NCBI RefSeq assembly: GCF_025024155.1 | Contig: NW_026251711.1 | Coordinates: 310,001-374,000 of the forward strand | Reading direction: 5' to 3' | Source of the DNA: Gamsiella multidivaricata | Taxonomy: Eukaryota; Mortierellomycota; Mortierellomycetes; Mortierellales; Mortierellaceae | DNA: 64,000 nucleotides | Shown here: positions 12,260 through 23,969 of the stretch, one piece after another | Layout: the number at the start of each line of letters is the position of its first letter | Numbering within the stretch: position 1 is the first letter of the stretch | Position numbers and translations under genes: made by a program | The notes under the pieces: model-generated | The model's database searches: none | The model's input: the letters and a program-made list of their open reading frames with translations, nothing else | Told to the model about the DNA's origin: nothing

Positions 12260-14930
12260 TTAACCAAAGAGCGCCCTGAGGATCAGGTACAATGTCGATC
12301 CCACGAACCTGACCGCGCTCAACGCCGCCACGCTCCAGAAGATCATCGACAGATACGGGTTGAACATATCATCCTTTGTCGGAGCTGCCGCTGTCGCATT
12401 GTCCTTGCTGATCGAGAAACTACTCGTCATCGCAATAATCAGCGCCGCGTTCGTGAACATCCACGTCAATACCAATCTTGTCCTGAACATCTTGTAGTAA
12501 TCCTCTTGCTTCGTCTTCTTATCCCGCTTCTCCTTCACGTGCTCGGGTCGGACCGAGAGTTCTTGCATATTGAGCTGGTAAATAGCATCGATATCGTCGC
12601 GGCTGGTCGGTTTCTCCAGCTTGATGACCTCTTGGCCGTCCTTGGTCACCTTGGTCGCTCCTCCGAGCTCGGGCGCCTTGTTGTCACCCTTGGTTCCCCA
12701 CGAGACGTCGTGCGTGTTGCAGAAGGCATAGACCATCAGGATATTGATATACGCAGGCAGGAGGAAGAGGTAGGATATGAAGGACGTGATCATATGCCAG
12801 GGCTCAAAATGCATCAGCGATGAGATAATGTACAGTCCATAGGTCGAAAGCAGGGAGATGACGGTGTCGCGGAAGGGTCCCTGGGTCTTCATCAACTCGA
12901 TCATCTGGTGGTAGTTGCCCCAGACTGGTGAGACGACCGCGTAGACGGTTGCAGCAGCAAGGTAGAGCATGAAACCCATGATGACCGCAAATAGGAAGAT
13001 GATGAGCAAAAAGATAAAGCGGGAGCCCTGAGGTCGGTTTCCGAGCGAGCAGATGAATACGATGATGATGGCTGCTAAGTAAACCTCGCGCATGACCTCG
13101 AACGTAATAGTTCCCCAGTGTCCAAAAGGCGAGAAATTGGTATTCGAATTGTTGGCGGCAGCCTTTGTCAAGAAATAAAAGGTCAGGTAAAAGTTGGCGA
13201 GGGAGAACCAGTTGAAGATCAAGTTGACGGCGTTATACACGAACTCGATCATCAAAAAGATCTTGCGGAGGAAGTTCTGGCCCGAGGTGAGAATGCGCGT
13301 AAAGTGTGCGAGCGAGTAGAAGGCAGCAAAGAAGGAACCATTCAGCCAGCGACGGCGCTGTGAGATGAACTCTCCAATATTGTCGGGCACATCTGTCGCG
13401 GCCTTGGCGGACTTCACGTACTTCAGCAGCCATGCCTCATTCTTCTTGGCCACCAGCTCAAAGCACAGGATACGATCCTCGGCCAGGTACATGTTTGACT
13501 CGAAGATACCGGCGTCTCCGGACGTGTGCATGGTCTCTCCCTTAAAGTACGATGAGAGCGGTCCAACACCGGGCGAGGAGTCCTTGAGAGCTTTGTAGCG
13601 GTAGGCCGAGAAGGCTCCTGGCAAGACTGAAATGTACCCAAAGACTGACTCGAGGGGCTTGTCGAGAATGTTGGACATCTTGTACTCAAAGTTCTGCGAT
13701 GCAACCAGAGGGTTCAACAAGTTGGCGCAGTTGGGTCCCAGGTCCGCGCAAATCTCACCACAAGCACCTCCGACCGATGAGTTGCGATCAAAGGCCTTCC
13801 AGAGATGGTAGATACTCGTTCCTGAGGGCTTGGTTCCAACATCCAGGAGAACACAGACATTCGGGTTCAGCTGGGGCGCAAAGGCGTTAAAGAACCAGCG
13901 ATGCGAGTTCAGCTTCTTCTTGTTCTGCTCCTTGAGACAGAACAAAATCTGGACAGGGACAATGCCTCGGTCGGCACTACGGACCTTGAGTTCCTCATCG
14001 ACCATAACCTGGGTCGTATACTCGTAGATGTGAGCAGTGACAGGCTTGCCCCCAACCGAGTCCTTGGCGATACCTTCCTGGTAGGCACCCATGGCTGACA
14101 GGACCTTGAGCACTCGAGGGTGGCACTTCGTGCGGCCATCAGCAACGACACAGACAACGACCTTCTTCCAGCCATCCTTGCCCCAGGTCTTGGACTTTGC
14201 GCGCGTGCAGAGATGAGCAATGTTCTTCATGACCGAGCCCATGGTCTTGATGAAGAGCTCATCGTCCTCATTGTACATGGTCATGACGATAAAGAGCTCG
14301 GTCTGGCGACGGTAGATGGTAGGACGAAGGGTATAGCGCTCCTTGAAAAAGTCGTTGGGGTCGCAAGTCGCGGCTGTGTAGCGCATGTATTCGAATTCGC
14401 GCTCGCCCTTAAAATGGGCGTTCTGGAGGAGTTGTCGAGGGACAGGGCAGTCCATGACCAAGTTACCATCCGTCAAAGGTACGTGGCAAACCGACTATGA
14501 AGAGACGTCAGGGCAGATTGCAGCAGCGTGCGACTTTAGTATGAAAAATCATAGAAACCCCTGGAGATTGACTGGATGCAATAGACAAAATATTGATGGT
14601 ATTTACCCTGCGGTTCATGGTCGTGCTTCTGTCGAGTTTGGAATCGAATCTAGGCAATAGGCCTCCATTTTGGCCTGGAGGAGGAGGGCGTCCACCGGCT
14701 CTACCTTGATTGTTCAACAATCCAGCATTGTCACTTTCATCGATCATATCGTAACCAACATGTCCAACGCTATGGTTGTAACCGCCGGGGCCACCCATAT
14801 GAGGCGATGGGGGCGAGCGCTGGCTATGGTTGGTGGGAGAGCGCTGAGGTGGGCCTGCATAGTAAGCCTGCTGGGGTGAGGTAGGGCTCTGTTGAGGTGG
14901 GTACTGGGTATTTCCGTTGTACCTGGACAT
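12260..14930 (-). CDS. Chitin synthase, division 1 (class I-III type)
   Basis: Plasma-membrane glycosyltransferase (GT2) that polymerises UDP-GlcNAc into chitin. The model is complement(join(12260..14494, 14607..14930)), 852 aa, with a 112-bp intron (GTAAAT...CATAG) in phase 0. Residues 1-108 are a disordered Pro/Gln/Gly-rich cytosolic tail. A chitin synthase N-terminal motif ([12 protein letters not shown]) follows. The catalytic region shows [38 protein letters not shown] and EDRILCFE, then [12 protein letters not shown], the QRRRW product-binding signature. The last 350 residues carry about seven hydrophobic segments (for example [16 protein letters not shown] and [11 protein letters not shown]). 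No myosin-motor or cytochrome-b5 domain is present, which excludes division 2 classes. Exact class is not settled. A CT-rich leader on the sense strand lies upstream. Confidence 0.96.
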
Positions 14931-16051
14931 GGTGTATGTATGGAACCCCTGTGTCTTGGAAAAACGCTAGAGCAAAGAAAGGCACAAGATGGGTTAGCTC
15001 TTGTAGTGCAATCAGGAACTTCCTCTTTCCAAAAGCCCTCATCACAACACGATTGAATGTACCTATTGAGGCGGAATGAGATGAGTGAAATGAGTGCGAA
15101 GTGGGATGAGAAAACGGGATGAGTGTTGTTTCGAGTTTCTGGGTATGTTCTCTTTTCGACAGTTGGCGAATAAAAGAAAGGGGGAGCAGAACGGGGCTGT
15201 TACAAGTGAATTCCAGCTAATGGGTAGGATAAGCAGAAATAAAGTAGACTGAGGGAGGGAGGGAGGGAGGGAAGGGAAGCGTAAGGGATGCTAAGCAGGT
15301 TGTAGGAGGGGTTCCGAGAGGCGTGAGATGAAGACAGATGTCCACAAGTGGGGGCACGTAAGGTAAACCAAAGTCGAGTCGGCGGAAGGGAAAGAGGGAT
15401 GACAGGTAGTAAGGGAGGAGGCGTGAAGAGGAGTGGAAGAAAAGGAAAAGAAGAAGAAAAAGAAAAGGTGGAAGGGATAAAGACATTTGTGAGAACCTTA
15501 ATAGCAGGCAAGTGCCAATGGACTCTATAGCTCTCTGATTGTCCTGTTGCATTGGGGCAAAGTAGGCAATGGATCTAGTCCATTGATGCAAGCTGTTTGC
15601 AATCGAAATCAGGCTGTTTGTATAATTAGTTTGGCCCTGCTTCATAAAAATAATTTGGAGCCTGCCGGGATGGTGAGTTGGACAACAATTTTCCTTTTTG
15701 ACCGGTCAGCGCTGTCCACACAACACATATACATACACACATACACGCCCGAACCCATTCGCCTATCACCGCCCCCTCGTTAGCCCTGCAAGGCGCCCGC
15801 TTCATTGCTGTTTTCAAGCTTGAATAAAAAGTAGGCAAGGAGTATATAATGTGTCTATCGTCTCGTAGGATAGAACCGTCCTTTTTATGATTAACGTTCC
15901 TTCCGCGCTTGACTTTTGTCCACTGCGTCTTCAGGCACGCCATGTCTTTTATTGCTTAAATTAGAGGTTAAAAGCGAGCCCTTCTTCCTCAAACTGCATG
16001 AGATGAGAGACACTTTGTGCCAATGCGAATGGACAAAATATATTAATTTCC
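14931..16051 (-). promoter_or_regulatory. Chitin synthase upstream region with a CT-rich tract
   Basis: Read on the minus strand, 15190-15520 is strongly pyrimidine-rich and includes a CCCT tetranucleotide run at 15251-15276. This is a common feature of fungal promoters and 5' leaders. Upstream of it no gene is evident. Confidence 0.4.
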
Positions 16052-16066
16052 CTCGTGGCCAATCAG
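16052..16066. promoter_or_regulatory. Second CCAAT-box copy
   Basis: The 15-mer is identical to the one at 6703-6717. No plus-strand gene begins nearby, so the target is unclear; CCAAT boxes can act in either orientation. Around it (to 16810) no coding sequence is supported. Confidence 0.3.
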
Positions 16067-16810
16067 AGTGCGCTCTTCCAAATTAGTGTCTTGTTTTTAT
16101 CCGGGTCCCTGTCTTTCTTCACTGTCTAGTGATACACAAATGTTCAGCTGGCTCTACTTATGCCTTCTATGACCGGTGCCACAACCTGTCTTCAAATGAC
16201 CACGAACGCCCTCTACCGCAGACTTGACGGCTTAACCCGTAATGGGGCTGAAGGCGTAATGATACCTAAAGTACTCAAACTTATACATCCGACCAAATAT
16301 CTCTAATAATACGAACTGCATGCATGTATGTATGCTTAACTCTTTAACGCTCTCAACCGTTATCGCGCATTTGGCACATCGGTACTATGGTTTGTGGCGT
16401 CTGACAAGAGCACTTTCTTTCACGATTTTTCTGTGTATGGCTGGAAGCTGGACTTTTGGTGGTTTAGCCTGCTTGCCCTCAATTTTTAAGCAAGAGACTG
16501 GTACGCTCTATCTACAATAATCATTTTTTTTTAACTGCGGTGCGCATAGATGGATGTTGTCTAGGACGGTTGCCTTTTAATTTATGGTAGAAAGTGATTG
16601 AATGGGAAGCAATGTGTGGAGGTAGGATGAGCAGGTCGGAAATGTTAATGGAGGAAATGCAAGTGAGCGTGCTATGGATAGGGATAGGAGTGGTGGGAGC
16701 GAGAAGAACCAATCGTGTTCCACGCGACTGCTCTTTTTTGTTTTTATTCTTTTGACGCGATGCATATCGTGCCCTGTAACGCACAGCAGACAATGCTCAT
16801 CTATTGAATG

Positions 16811-17131
16811 TTAACCAACCACTGGCGATAACAGGTTTCCAAGGCCTATGGGGTCTTCAGGGTCTTCAGGGTCTTCGGGGTCTTCGGGGTCTTCAGGATC
16901 TTCAGGATCTTCAGGGTCTTCAGGATCTTCGGGGTCTTCACGGTTTCCAGGGTCTTCACGGTTTCCAGAAATAGGGCTGAGGAGAGTAGTAATAGGGTCG
17001 ACGGAAACAGGACTACCGCGTTTCTCAAGTGCAGAAGCAGTGACCTGGATCGTGGGGGCGGCAAGAGTCGACTGGAGCAGGGTCATGCTCACCAGGAGCG
17101 AAAGGATCACGGACGAGGAGATGACCTTCAT
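16811..17131 (-). CDS. Small secreted protein with a tandem Glu-Asp-Pro repeat
   Basis: 106 aa, one exon. Residues 1-25 are a clear signal peptide (MKVISSSV, a hydrophobic core, then TLAAP). Residues 26-37 end in LEKR, a dibasic site that Kex2-like proteases cut. After a short linker come two NREDPG-type units and an uninterrupted series of about ten EDP triplets. It ends with IGLGNLLSPVVG. The mature part is very acidic, low in complexity and has no cysteine. It lies between a CCA-triplet-rich leader and gene-poor DNA, with no obvious partner. Function is unknown: an acidic secreted peptide precursor, wall-associated mineral-binding protein or effector are all possible, and none is shown by sequence. 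Confidence 0.65.
   Translation of the reverse strand: MKVISSSVILSLLVSMTLLQSTLAAPTIQVTASALEKRGSPVSVDPITTLLSPISGNREDPGNREDPEDPEDPEDPEDPEDPEDPEDPEDPEDPIGLGNLLSPVVG
16851..16965. repeat. 9-bp-unit minisatellite encoding the EDP repeat
   Basis: Tandem units of about 9 bp (GGGTCTTCA with G/A and A/G variants, plus strand) encode Glu-Asp-Pro on the minus strand. The variants are synonymous, so the peptide stays constant while the DNA drifts. The same units continue with GGTTTCCA interruptions to about 16970. Confidence 0.85.
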
Positions 17132-17990
17132 GGTTGTAGTGGTGGTGGTGGTGGTGGTAAAAGTGGAAGTTATAGACGCTGTGTGGAGGGAAGGGACTAG
17201 GTGAGTAGATCAAGTGAGGAGACAATGAAGAATGAGAAGGGAAGGAAGCGAATGCAACACGTTTTATACAAAGTGTTGCGATGGCGCGGCTGCTTTCTCC
17301 TCTCATGGGTGTATGGGCGCCAAGGCGTATCCTGTCTCTCGATACTCAATTTAAGAGTAAGAAGATGCTGTAGGGAAGATGCTGGTGTGGCATATGGCTA
17401 GATATGGCCCCCTTTGTGGTTCAGAACCCTTTTCTGTATGACCTTTCTCATCACGGTGGCCTACTTGGCTAAATCAGGCATTTCAGAGTCTGGTGGACAT
17501 CACCCGAGTCAGGTACAGGGCTCTGCTCCACAAAAAATTAAAACCAATGCTAATGAACCCTTGACCCTTTTTTTTTTTGCTGCGATTGTTTCTTAAGTGC
17601 CTTCTTACACCCAATGAACTCTAAGAGCCCTGCTGCCTTTCTTTGGCAAATTGCTGCTGTTGTTGTCTCAATCGCAGTACGCCAGACATATATATTGTGT
17701 CTTATTGCAGGCAACGCACAACATGCATGTTCAGCCCCGGAATTTTGTTAAAACATCATCACCATTGGGATTCAGGTACAACCATCGGGTGCAACAGACA
17801 GAGCCACGTTCTTTCATCCGTACGGCTAGAAAAGAAAACAAGAGTTTTTTTTTTTTTTTAGAAGGACGAATTGTCTTGTCGACGACTGTTGACAGGATCT
17901 ATCATACTTCAGCCAGATGCGGCAAAGCCAGGGTCTCGACCGAAGATCAGAACCAGCAGGAGTGAAATAGTCTACAGTCGAAACTTAATT
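17132..17990. other. Intergenic, no gene seen
   Basis: Starts with a CCA/TGG trinucleotide run (about 17139-17158), the presumed leader of the EDP gene. The rest contains only short frames without features. Confidence 0.4.
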
Positions 17991-18230
17991 TCAGATTGAA
18001 TTGACCTCTCTGGGTGGCCAATTCTAAAGACGAAAAATACAGCCACATATACAACTACCTATTCAGTCAGGTGCCCTTTGTACGCACAAAGCCACAATAT
18101 CCATCGCACATTCTAAGTCACGAGCGACCTTTATGCGCATAGGGACTCAACGTAACATGTGACTGAATAAGTGACTGTATTTTCGTCTTTAAAATAGCCC
18201 TTTCAGAGAGGTTCAATTCAATTCCCAATT
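17991..18230. mobile_element. MITE-like element with long imperfect terminal inverted repeats
   Basis: The ends are inverted copies of each other. Left TTGAATTGACCTCTCTG matches the reverse complement of the right end, TTGAATTGAACCTCTCTG. Similarity continues inward through AAAGACGAAAA and ATACAG to TTCAGTCA, about 65 bp in all with small gaps. The core is short and non-coding, so this is a non-autonomous DNA element. AATT-type flanks may be the target duplication but are too short and AT-rich to be sure. Superfamily not assigned. Confidence 0.65.
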
Positions 18231-19364
18231 AGAGTTATCGGCCCAGTTTCGTATGGTTCATGTCCGGGCGGATCACTCGTCTATGGCAGAACCGCTCTTC
18301 AATGGCAAGTTGGGAGCAGTCCCTCTCGCTATATTTAACACGGTTCTTCATGGTTGTCAGCATAACATATCAAACCCCCAGAGATGGGTCAATAAGGGCT
18401 CGTAACAAAACAACTCTGTGAAGGGCTGTTGCAGATTGATGGATGGACTCAGGTGATGAACTAGGTGGACTGTGAGACGCTATTAGATGACACACCATCA
18501 TCGACTCGTGGAAGACATTTACCTCTCTCGACCTGGCCTTGTGCGTCAGAGAACGAAGGGAATGAGCGTGTGTGTGGCGCCAAGGATCTCCAGGTTGTAA
18601 TGAACGGCTGACGGGTGCATGCGCGCAGAGAGCTATGAGCAGCTGGGCGGCAAATCGAGACGCACGTGGCGTCTATTAGGAATCGTGTCCTAAACTTAGT
18701 CTCACACTAGACATGGATCCCTTGCGTCATTTTCCTTTGCGAGCTTAGGCTATTCTCAGGTACATGCACAACAACGGTGCATCTGCTCAGGTACCTCGGC
18801 TGCTTTATCTCGGTGTTCGTAGAGAGCCAGACACTCGTGCACCCTACGGACGCGTAACGCACTACCGGCTCTCGTCCGCGGCCATAGTCGACAGGACTAC
18901 CACGGTTCTGCAAGGCACTGTTGCTGCTGTAGATTCTGTTTGCTGTTGTCGTCGACATGCGCGCATGTAAACTCTCTTCCACTTCCTGACCTCCCCTTAT
19001 TCTTGTCTGTTGCTGCAGTTCGCCTGATTGGTGTCTGTGGCAGAGGGTGGTTGTGAGGAAACACATTAAGCTTTGCCCATCGAAGCTTGACAACATACAT
19101 AAAATACATGGTTCAAAACACCATCCAAGCAACTATTACACCACATAGCGTTAACAAAGGCCGATGATTTAATGGCCAAGTCTATTAGGCAATAATCCCA
19201 AATAATGGGTCCTAAGGTTACTGTGATGCGTAAGATCAAGGAGGAGAAGGTGCTATGGTGATCATTACCCATGATACGTATAGAGCAATGGAGCAAAGGA
19301 GGGCCGATTGTATGCGAATCAGTCGCTCTGTGGACTAGAGAAGGGAAGCTCCCGGAATCGGTTC
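18231..19364. other. Intergenic, no gene seen
   Basis: Short frames only. The right end is the 3' flank of the FAM72-family gene. Confidence 0.4.
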
Positions 19365-20528
19365 TCACCGTCCGACATTGCCGTCTATCTTGTTGTTCCA
19401 CGGCGGCAAATCATCCCAGAACATGTTGCGGTCCCCGATCGTGCGCCAGTATGGGATGATCTCGTGTGCGTAAAAGATCCAGAAGTGGCCATTACCCCGG
19501 TTGGTCTCGCAGCCTGTACATGGTTGGCTCAAGTTGTAGCCACAGACACTCCCGCTATGAACGCATGAAAAGATGTAGGCAGATATGGGATGATCAATCA
19601 GGACGTCCTTCACAGAAACTTATAAAGTTTAAAATAAAGTCAGCGCGTTTCTGTAATTACCAGCTCGCACAGGCAAAGAGATGGAATTTGCACGGGCAGA
19701 TAATGGATACTGGGCGATCAGGCAATCCCAAAACACTACAGACAGGAAAGGATGGCGTTAATAAGAACGCGTTTGATCTTTCACGTGCATATTTGGGCCC
19801 TAGTAAGAACGCAACGCACAGTGGATACCTTACCCAGTGGCTAAATTTGTTGAAAATAACTTTTTGGAGGGATCTCCTACCAAGTGACCCTGCATTGCCT
19901 GCTCGCATAAAGTCGTATTGCATGAAGAGCACTCCAGCCTCCAGAGGGGATGCCTCACCACTGGCGCGATAGATGACGGTGTTGAAGGCGTCAATGGCAG
20001 TTCTTGATGCTGCTGGTCTCTTGACATCAGCAGCTCCCGCTGATGAGAGTAACTAGATGGGTGTGCGCTATGGTATTGACGTTGAGCGTAGTTATTCTGG
20101 TATTGTTGTGAGTGCTGATGCCGATGTTGCTGATACATTTGATGTTGATTCACTGGCAAGCTTGGCCGCCTGCTCATAACGGGGTTCTGCACGTCTTGCT
20201 CCCCTCCCCAAGGGGATGTTCCAGGGGTAGCTTGTGGTCCCCCGCTTCCTGAGAGGCTGCGGTACCGCTGTCTCTGCTGTGGTTGAGGAGGTACGTGTTG
20301 CTGGTATGGATGCTGTTGCACGTACTGGTCACTAGCAGTGTAGGGCAGGGGGGAAATGGAGAGCGCTGGTGGATGGGAGAGGATCGTAGTCGAAACCATC
20401 TCTTCTAGTGGGAACGGCGCCCTTGAATTAATAGAGGACATGGGTGATGGCAGCATTCGTCTCGCGGCCGCTGCTGCAGAGGCCGCGTTTGTTTCGATGC
20501 TGAGACGATTAGACGGTCTGGAAGACAT
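19365..20528 (-). CDS. FAM72-family protein with a long Gln-rich N-terminal extension
   Basis: The model is complement(join(19365..19554, 19661..19735, 19834..20528)), 319 aa; both introns are GT-AG and keep frame. Residues about 1-190 are disordered and rich in Ser, Pro, Gln, His and Tyr. The conserved domain follows: WRLECSSCNTTLCEQAM, LFSTNLATG, CPCKFHLFACASCGSVCGY, QPCTGCETNRGNGHFWIF, ending WDDLPPW. These match the order of FAM72 motifs (paired zinc-binding cysteines, LFSTD, CxCK...ACxxCGNxVGYH, NNGHFW, LLWEDLP). Human FAM72A is a small protein known for promoting loss of the uracil glycosylase UNG2; the fungal role is unknown. The family domain usually makes up most of the protein, so the extension is notable. 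Confidence 0.85.
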
Positions 20529-23500
20529 GATGTGTTTGCTTGGTTATTTGTCGCGTAGAGAAAAAAAAAAGGAAGGCCGAAATAAAGGCGTGATGAGCAG
20601 GGGGAAGGTTTAGGGGACTGAAAGATAGCCTGTAAGGCAGCGCGGGAAGAAAGTGTGAAGGTTAGGGTGGATGTTTGTGATCTACGTGATAGATGACGGA
20701 AGGGGATAAAAAAATGAGAAAAGGAGGATATTTATAATATTAACCCTTGTACAAGAAAGGGATGAGAAGAGCTGTGGTGTGTGGCTGAAGGTGGTGGATG
20801 TGCTATGGTAGTGTTTGTAGTAGCTATAACTCAGTTGATTTACGTGGAGTGATGTTCTCTCAGACTTTATTCGATGCGGATGGGCAAGGGTGTGAAATAT
20901 AAAAACGTGGCGGAGTAAAGAAGGAAGGCGAATGAAGGGAAAATGTGGGGTAAATCATCCACGCGATTCTAAAGCTGCGAGCAAGGTGTGAATATGGACT
21001 ATAAAGATAATGCTGCAAGGTAGCGGGTTACTGTTATTGACGGAGTTGTTGCTGTCGACCAGGATAGGAATGATCGACACGGATCCGGGTGGGGAAGAGA
21101 TGGGGAGCAAAGGTCCGGATGCAAGGTGACTATGCGGAGCAAGGTAGGGATGAATACGACGACCATATAGAAATAATGGATGCGGAGGGAAAGACAGGTG
21201 AAATGCTTCACAGCATACAAAGGCATCCTTTTATATCTGCTACATGTATTGCAAGATCCTGTTGCGATCTGGACAGGAGATGCTTATGGTTAAACAGAAT
21301 AACGGGGAGGGGGGACGGACGGATGGGGTCAGGACAGATGGGGCGACTGGAAGATATAGACTAATGTTTCTTATGTACTTTTGGACGGATGTCAGATTGG
21401 GATCCTCCGCTTTCTAGTTTCCTCTGAGGACACGTTCATCCTTGGAAACGCGCATTAATGCACCAGCACCAGAGAGTATACAGCACTGACCATAGGGCCG
21501 TTCTTCATCTTCCTCTCCCTCTTTCTCACCCGTTGTGGTTTATGAAGACAAAAGAAAGTTAAAGCTGAGGTGACGAGGGGAGGGCACGAAGAGAAGAAAT
21601 GACGCGAGAAAATAAGGGAAAAGAAAAAAAGAGGGCAGACTGAAAGAGGAATGACAATGTACTGTTCCATGTGCCCGGTACATGCCTGGTACATGCACCC
21701 TACACGTAAACGTGCACAGAGCCTTAAAGACTATTGCGGCAGGAATTCCTTTTAAAGTAGCCATGCAACAAACAGCGCAGGGCAGAGGGCAGGTAGGGAG
21801 AAAGAAGAAGGCGGATGCAGCTCGTCAGCTTAGGATTCAAATCATGGAGGGGGGTCAGACAGCATGCCATGGGGAGTGGTCGATGTGGACATGCAAGGGA
21901 TAGGAAAGAAAGACAACAATCAAGGAGCCAAGTCGACGACAGTATAGAGACAAAAGAAGTGAAATAGAGCGAGTAACACAAGGGATGAGAACGAAAGACG
22001 ACGTGGAGGAATTAGGAGAAATAGGAAAAAGGGTGTGATGTGCAGAGTGTTAGATCGTAACAGGCCATCATACTACTGCCGCTGCTCCGGTCTATTAAAG
22101 CATTGTCGGCCCATGTATGTCATATTGGATACACGGCAAGGTAATGGCGAGCTCGAGGATCAGTGTTGCCAGGGAAAGATCCAAAGACGATCCGAAGGCG
22201 ATCTGATGTTCCGGGAACACACGGGCTCCTGCAATGTGTCTATGCACTGCACCATATTTGAAGCCCGTCGTTGTACATCCCCTCATCCAATTGACATTTG
22301 CTATGCTCGTCTACCCAATTCGCATAACGTCCTTTACACCAAAACAGTATATCAGTATATTATTTTACACCCTCATAAAGAAAAAAGTGAAGCCTACTAC
22401 GCATACTTCAGAAGAGCTATCCGCTTAGAAAAAAAAACGTCGCGCAATAGAAGGGGGTCTGTATTGGGTCGCATGAGAAGCAGAGGGAAAGTGTCAGCCC
22501 TTGATGTCCAAAAAAAGGTCGGTATGAGCTGGGATCGATAACGCGATTTGCTGCTGTCATTTCTGACTTCGCTTCCTTTGCTTCGTTATCCTCTGTTTCC
22601 TGGCATGCGTGGCCAGTTCAGGAGGACGGAGGACAAAGGGAATGCCGACGCAGGGTCCCTGATGGGATAGGAGCCGAATGAGACTTGGCCCAGGGGAGTG
22701 GAAGCCTCATGCCATTCGTCGTGTCTCATCACCGCATGTGCTTGGAAGATGAAAAAAACAAAAAAAAACGTGTTTTCCCGCAGCCATGAACGTCCGACAA
22801 TACGCCTCTTCAACGAGTCATTCATTCCAATGTCCCCTCGTTTCCCCTCTTCCTTCTTTTGCTCCTCGTAGTTACTTCTCTTCATGCCTCCTTATCCCTG
22901 AACACCTGCTGGGCGCTGCCCTGTGTTCAAGACTATGGCCAGCCCCGGCTTCAAAGACAATATGGAATCTATGTGAATACTATGTGTCGATGGAGTGCAG
23001 GAGGATAGGAGGACCATCGATGCACCCGGGGTACTGTGTAGGGGCACCGACATGAGAAGAGGGAGATTGTGTAGGGCTCAAGAGTGTGGCGCGTGGAGAC
23101 CTCAAGCCCTTGCAAGGAAGGTTGACCCGATATGGAGAATCAAGTCCATGTGCGGTGTAGCACTCTTGCTTGTATAAGGGGCAATGTTGCCCAGGTACAC
23201 TATCCTCAACTGGGACGGAATGGGCTCGTTTTTAATGTTTTAGTATCTGTGGTTCTCCATCTAAATATAAATCCAACCACCCCAGCCCTCCACACACACA
23301 CGCACACGACCAGCGATGTAAAAACGGTTACCCAGGTCCATCTGCAACATCCCCCTGTCTTCGTTTGGGAGCCTTGGTCTTGATTGCAGCCGTGCCCTGG
23401 CAGACGCCTTACAAAAAAGGCGCGCGTTTGTCCTCAATGGATCTTGCCCTCCGTTCCTTTTTCTCGAAAACGTTCTCTCATACTCTTCATTCTTCTTTCT

Positions 23501-23573
23501 TTCATATCTTCCTATCCTACGCCTCGCCTTGCCCTCCCTCACCCCTGTGCCCAGATCAGCTCGAATCTAAATC
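20529..23573. other. Long intergenic region, no gene seen
   Basis: About 3 kb. The minus-strand gene's leader and promoter occupy the left part and the next plus-strand gene's pyrimidine-rich leader the last 130 bp (about 23440-23570). Frames up to about 168 codons exist (for example 22035-22541) but lack domain signatures and splice continuity. Confidence 0.4.
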
Positions 23574-23969
23574 ATGACCGCCGTCAACCCAACCAGCTTC
23601 ATCTGCCAAGAGTCCTTCCTCGCCGACAACACAACTTCGTGCCTTCGCTACACGAAGCTCAAGCGCTGTGTCAAGGATGGAAATAACAACCACTTGAACT
23701 TCCATTGTGTCGGTGGGAACTCAATTTCCATCGGCGGATCAGGTCCATCGCCGTTACCGACAAATATCAACATGACCGTCTTCCAGTGTACCATGGAATC
23801 GTGCCCGAACGAGGCGCCCCAAGATGGCTCATCCAAGGGCAAAGGTGGAAAGAAGGGCAGTAGTGGCAGCTCAAGTGGAAGCGGATCGCCGAATGGCGGT
23901 GACAAGAGGCTGACCATGTCCGGTCTCTTGGTTCTGGCACTGATTGTATCACAGCTTGTTCTTGTTTGA
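23574..23969 (+). CDS. Small six-cysteine protein with a hydrophobic C-terminal tail
   Basis: 131 aa, one exon. A stop codon lies in frame just upstream, and a pyrimidine-rich leader precedes the ATG, so the start is well placed. The N-terminal half carries six Cys (FIC, SC, RC, HC, QC, SC) and two N-glycosylation-type sites (NTTS, NMT). A Gly/Ser/Lys linker follows, then RLTMSGLLVLALIVSQLVLV at the C-terminus, which resembles a GPI-addition signal or a tail anchor. There is no N-terminal signal peptide. That is at odds with the GPI reading and means either tail anchoring or a missing upstream exon. I do not recognise the family. Confidence 0.6.
   Translation: MTAVNPTSFICQESFLADNTTSCLRYTKLKRCVKDGNNNHLNFHCVGGNSISIGGSGPSPLPTNINMTVFQCTMESCPNEAPQDGSSKGKGGKKGSSGSSSGSGSPNGGDKRLTMSGLLVLALIVSQLVLV

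Noticed and set aside
12242..12823. 193-codon frame antisense to chitin synthase
   Set aside because: Shadow of a strongly biased real coding sequence.
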